From: an uncultured Oscillospiraceae bacterium | GTDB lineage: Bacteria > Bacillota > Clostridia > Oscillospirales > Oscillospiraceae | Assembly (NCBI GenBank): GCA_934655935.1 | Contig: CAKUHJ010000091.1 | Span: 1-7,494 of the forward strand | Direction: 5' to 3' | DNA: 7,494 nucleotides | Shown here: positions 6,005 to 7,494 of the stretch, one piece after another | How the letters are laid out: every line of letters begins with the position of its first letter | Position numbering within the stretch: the stretch's first letter is position 1 | Made by a program: the position numbers and the translations under genes | Notes under the pieces: model-generated | What the model saw: the letters and a program-made list of their open reading frames with translations, nothing else | What the model was told of the DNA's origin: nothing | The model's database searches: none

Positions 6005-6729
6005 ACCGCGAGGAGCTATTTGAAGCCATCGGACAGATCGGAGACGACCTGATCGTCCGCGCCGACCGGGCGCCGGCCGGGCGCCGCGCGCCCTGGGTCC
6101 GCTGGGCGGCGCTGGCCGCGTGCTGCGCGCTTGTCGTCTCATTTGCGGCCCTGGTGCTGCCGGGCTTTTTCGGCGCAAAATCCGCCGCTTCGGCCATGGA
6201 CTCTGCCGCCGCCGCCAGCGAGGCCGCGCCGCAGGCCAGCGAGCCCCGCGCCGCGCATGAGGAAGAATATGAGGCCGAAATGAAGGCCGAGGCAAGCCCT
6301 TCCGAGTCTCCGGCGGAGGAGGCTCCTGCCGAGGAGCCCGCCGGGGCGCAGACACCGTCCGGGTCCGGCGCGGCCGGTCAGGACGCCTGGAGCTTCGTCA
6401 CAGACACGCTGACGCTCTACCGCTGGGACGGCGAAAGCTGGCAGAGCGTCCTGCTCCGCGGCGCGGAGGCAGAACAGCTGTCCGGAGCCTTTGAAACCGA
6501 CGAAGCCGCAGAGCCTGGCCCGGCCGCCTTCTACGCGGACTTTGGAAACGGAACCGTCGTCTCCATGGACGGGAGCGGCTGCGGCGTCATCTGGTCGCTG
6601 ACCGACCGCGCAGGCTTTGAAGCCGCCCTTGCACAGCAGGAGGACCCCGCGCCGGCCCTTGCGCCGCACCGGTCCTGCCGCTTCCCGGAGGCCTGCGTAC
6701 AGGCGATTTCCGCCGCATTTGACGGCTGA
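6001..6729 (+). CDS. probable one-pass membrane anti-sigma/sigma-regulatory protein
   Basis: This is likely the partner that holds the ECF sigma factor inactive at the membrane, judged from position and architecture. The 242-residue protein starts with a short acidic cytoplasmic segment, MNREELFEAIGQIGDDLI, followed by a basic patch and one membrane helix (about 34-57). Next comes a low-complexity Ala/Glu/Pro-rich linker (about 60-128), then a small globular outer domain (about 129-242, with LTLYRWDGESWQSV and an FGNGTVVSMDG stretch). That N-terminus plus single helix is common in Clostridia genes placed directly after ECF sigma genes. I see no zinc-binding HxxxCxxC motif, so it is not a classic ZAS anti-sigma factor. 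The start overlaps the sigma gene stop and has GGGGAGG ten bases upstream (5984-5990). The outer domain may sense an extracellular signal. The role is inferred; the gene itself is well supported. Confidence 0.8.
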   Translation: MNREELFEAIGQIGDDLIVRADRAPAGRRAPWVRWAALAACCALVVSFAALVLPGFFGAKSAASAMDSAAAASEAAPQASEPRAAHEEEYEAEMKAEASPSESPAEEAPAEEPAGAQTPSGSGAAGQDAWSFVTDTLTLYRWDGESWQSVLLRGAEAEQLSGAFETDEAAEPGPAAFYADFGNGTVVSMDGSGCGVIWSLTDRAGFEAALAQQEDPAPALAPHRSCRFPEACVQAISAAFDG

Positions 6730-6741
6730 AGGTAAACAGAG

Positions 6742-6769
6742 GGGGCTGACTCTTTCGCGAGGCAGCCCC
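6742..6769. terminator. convergent (possibly bidirectional) hairpin terminator
   Basis: GGGGCTG (6742-6748) and CAGCCCC (6763-6769) pair exactly. An A-G mismatch is followed by CTC pairing with GAG, which extends the stem. It lies between the convergent anti-sigma and nucleotidyltransferase genes and is followed on the plus strand by TTCTATAATT, only weakly T-rich. It probably ends both transcripts. Confidence 0.65.
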
Positions 6770-6771
6770 TT

Positions 6772-7059
6772 CTATAATTCATACAGCGGCACCTTTGTGT
6801 CGATCACAAGCATACTGTCCGGACTCAGCGGACCGTGAACGACGTCGACGTCTGCTTTCAGGATGTCCTCCAGGCGATACTTGATCGCGCTCAGTGTGAG
6901 CAGCGAAATGCGCGGTGATTGAAACTCCAGCAAAAGGTCCACGTCGCTGTCCGGGCGGTTCGTGCCATTCGCGTAAGAGCCGAACAGCTCTGCTTTCTTG
7001 ATCGGATATTCCTGCGCGGCAAGCTGCACGCCGTCTTTGATTGTCTGGATATCCAGCAT
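6772..7059 (-). CDS. MntA-like minimal nucleotidyltransferase (MNT), orphan antitoxin-type
   Basis: This 95-residue protein is a minimal nucleotidyltransferase. In HepT/MntA toxin-antitoxin pairs such proteins neutralise a HEPN RNase by attaching AMP units to it. The active-site signature GSX10DXD is intact: Gly27-Ser28, then Asp39 and Asp41 in SDVDLLLEF. A third acidic residue is probably Asp72 in ADVDVVHG. The size is normal for the family. ATG at 7057-7059 has a GGGGG-type ribosome site six bases upstream; a GTG one codon earlier is too close to it. The usual HEPN partner is not beside it on either side: upstream is an intergenic region and the SLH gene, downstream is a convergent anti-sigma gene. 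Its base composition is lower in GC than its neighbours, which suggests transfer. The fold is firm; the antitoxin role is inferred and may not hold without a partner. Confidence 0.85.
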   Translation of the reverse strand: MLDIQTIKDGVQLAAQEYPIKKAELFGSYANGTNRPDSDVDLLLEFQSPRISLLTLSAIKYRLEDILKADVDVVHGPLSPDSMLVIDTKVPLYEL

Positions 7060-7089
7060 CACGCACCCCCTTTTCCTGATTCTGCTTCC

Positions 7090-7117
7090 ATTATACCCAA
7101 TCTGCAGATAATTTCAA
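7090..7117 (-). promoter_or_regulatory. sigma-A-like promoter for the MNT gene
   Basis: On the minus strand TTGAAA (7112-7117) and a consensus TATAAT (7090-7095) are 16 bases apart, about 30 bases before the ATG. The spacer contains the 8-base palindrome TCTGCAGA (7101-7108), which could be an operator but is short. The stretch from 7118 to 7175 shows nothing else I can support. Confidence 0.7.
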
Positions 7118-7175
7118 GAACGTGCTGCGAAGGCTTTCTGACAAAAGCGTTTGCAGGTCCTTTGAAGACACGCTG

Positions 7176-7203
7176 CGGCCCGGCTGGATTTCCAGCCGGG
7201 CCG
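7176..7203 (-). terminator. strong GC hairpin downstream of the SLH-domain gene
   Basis: CGGCCCGGCTGG (7176-7187) and CCAGCCGGGCCG (7192-7203) pair perfectly over 12 bp around a four-base loop, ATTT. It sits eight bases past the TAA of the SLH gene on the minus strand. There is no T-run; CAGCGTGTC follows directly, as after the hairpin at 1244-1272. Confidence 0.75.
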
Positions 7204-7211
7204 ATGGTGTT

Positions 7212-7494
7212 TTACAGGCGGGTGAGGAAGCGGTGGAGCATCACAGCGACCTCGGCGCGCGTGGCGTTGCCCTGCGGGTTGAGGTAGCCGTTGGCGCCCT
7301 TGACATAGCCGTTCTCCACAGCCCAGCGCATGGCAGTCTCCGCATAGGTGCTGACCTTGCTGTAGTCCGTGAAGGAATACAGGCTCTTGGAGGAGCTCTT
7401 CTGACCGCCGTAGCGCCAGAGGATGGCCGCAATCTGCTCGCGCGTGACCTTGCCGCTGGGGTTGAACTTATTGCCTGTGCCCTTGACGACGCCC
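7212..7494 (-). CDS. SLH-domain cell-surface protein, C-terminal part (5' end outside window)
   Basis: These are the last 93 residues of a protein that should be anchored to the cell wall through S-layer homology domains, which bind secondary wall polysaccharides. The visible part holds the second half of one SLH repeat (1-28, with NPSGKVTREQIAAILWRYGG) and one complete repeat (about 39-93). The complete repeat has FTDYSKVSTYAETAMRW, ENGYVKG and the hallmark TRAEVAVMLHRFL near the end. The typical aromatic, Trp-Ala and TR(A/E) positions are conserved. The frame has no start codon within the window, so the N-terminus, signal peptide and functional domain lie to the right. The stop is TAA (7212-7214). 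What the full protein does cannot be told; SLH repeats occur on enzymes, adhesins and S-layer proteins alike. The domain call is firm. Confidence 0.9.
   Translation of the reverse strand, partial: GVVKGTGNKFNPSGKVTREQIAAILWRYGGQKSSSKSLYSFTDYSKVSTYAETAMRWAVENGYVKGANGYLNPQGNATRAEVAVMLHRFLTRL

Noticed and set aside
1..7494. CRISPR arrays, tRNA or rRNA genes, riboswitches
   Set aside because: No regularly spaced direct repeats, no cloverleaf-type sequence and no conserved riboswitch core were seen in the gaps, all of which are short.

Overview
The window suggests a high-GC, low-G+C-phylum-type Firmicute, most likely a gut Clostridia member of the Oscillospiraceae kind. The basis is a YmdB/YhaO/YhaN-type gene set, an SLH-domain surface protein, an ECF sigma factor paired with a one-pass membrane partner, GGAGG-type ribosome binding sites and sigma-A-like promoters in very GC-rich chromosomal DNA. 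The genus is an inference and cannot be fixed from the sequence.

Layout. Bases 1 to about 1190 are the right end of an integrative element. They hold the C-terminal two thirds or so of a large serine recombinase (+), visibly more AT-rich than what follows, ending in a perfect hairpin that covers its stop codon. A short intergenic stretch with a second strong hairpin leads into host DNA. Bases 1278-5309 are a compact three-gene operon on the minus strand, with every junction overlapping: a YmdB-type phosphodiesterase, then a YhaO/SbcD-like metallophosphoesterase nuclease, then a YhaN/SbcC-like ATPase with a membrane hairpin. A 134-base divergent intergenic region (5310-5443) carries two interleaved, back-to-back promoters. 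One serves this operon. The other serves a two-gene plus-strand operon (5444-6729) coding for an ECF-type sigma factor and a probable membrane anti-sigma partner. A convergent hairpin separates that from a small minus-strand MntA-type nucleotidyltransferase gene (6772-7059), which has its own good promoter but no visible HEPN partner. The window ends in the C-terminus of an SLH-domain protein on the minus strand (7212-7494), followed by its own strong hairpin.

How the genes work together. The phosphodiesterase, nuclease and ATPase are probably co-translated. The nuclease and ATPase should form an SbcCD-like DNA end-processing complex. Why YmdB, a 2',3'-cyclic nucleotide phosphodiesterase family, leads that operon is not evident. 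The sigma and anti-sigma pair is a self-contained signalling module that shares control DNA with the repair operon. The nucleotidyltransferase is probably an accessory gene, since its base composition is lower than that of its neighbours. No wholly new system is evident. The points most worth checking are the interleaved promoters, the orphan nucleotidyltransferase, the element boundary and a 9-base motif that abuts two separate terminator hairpins.
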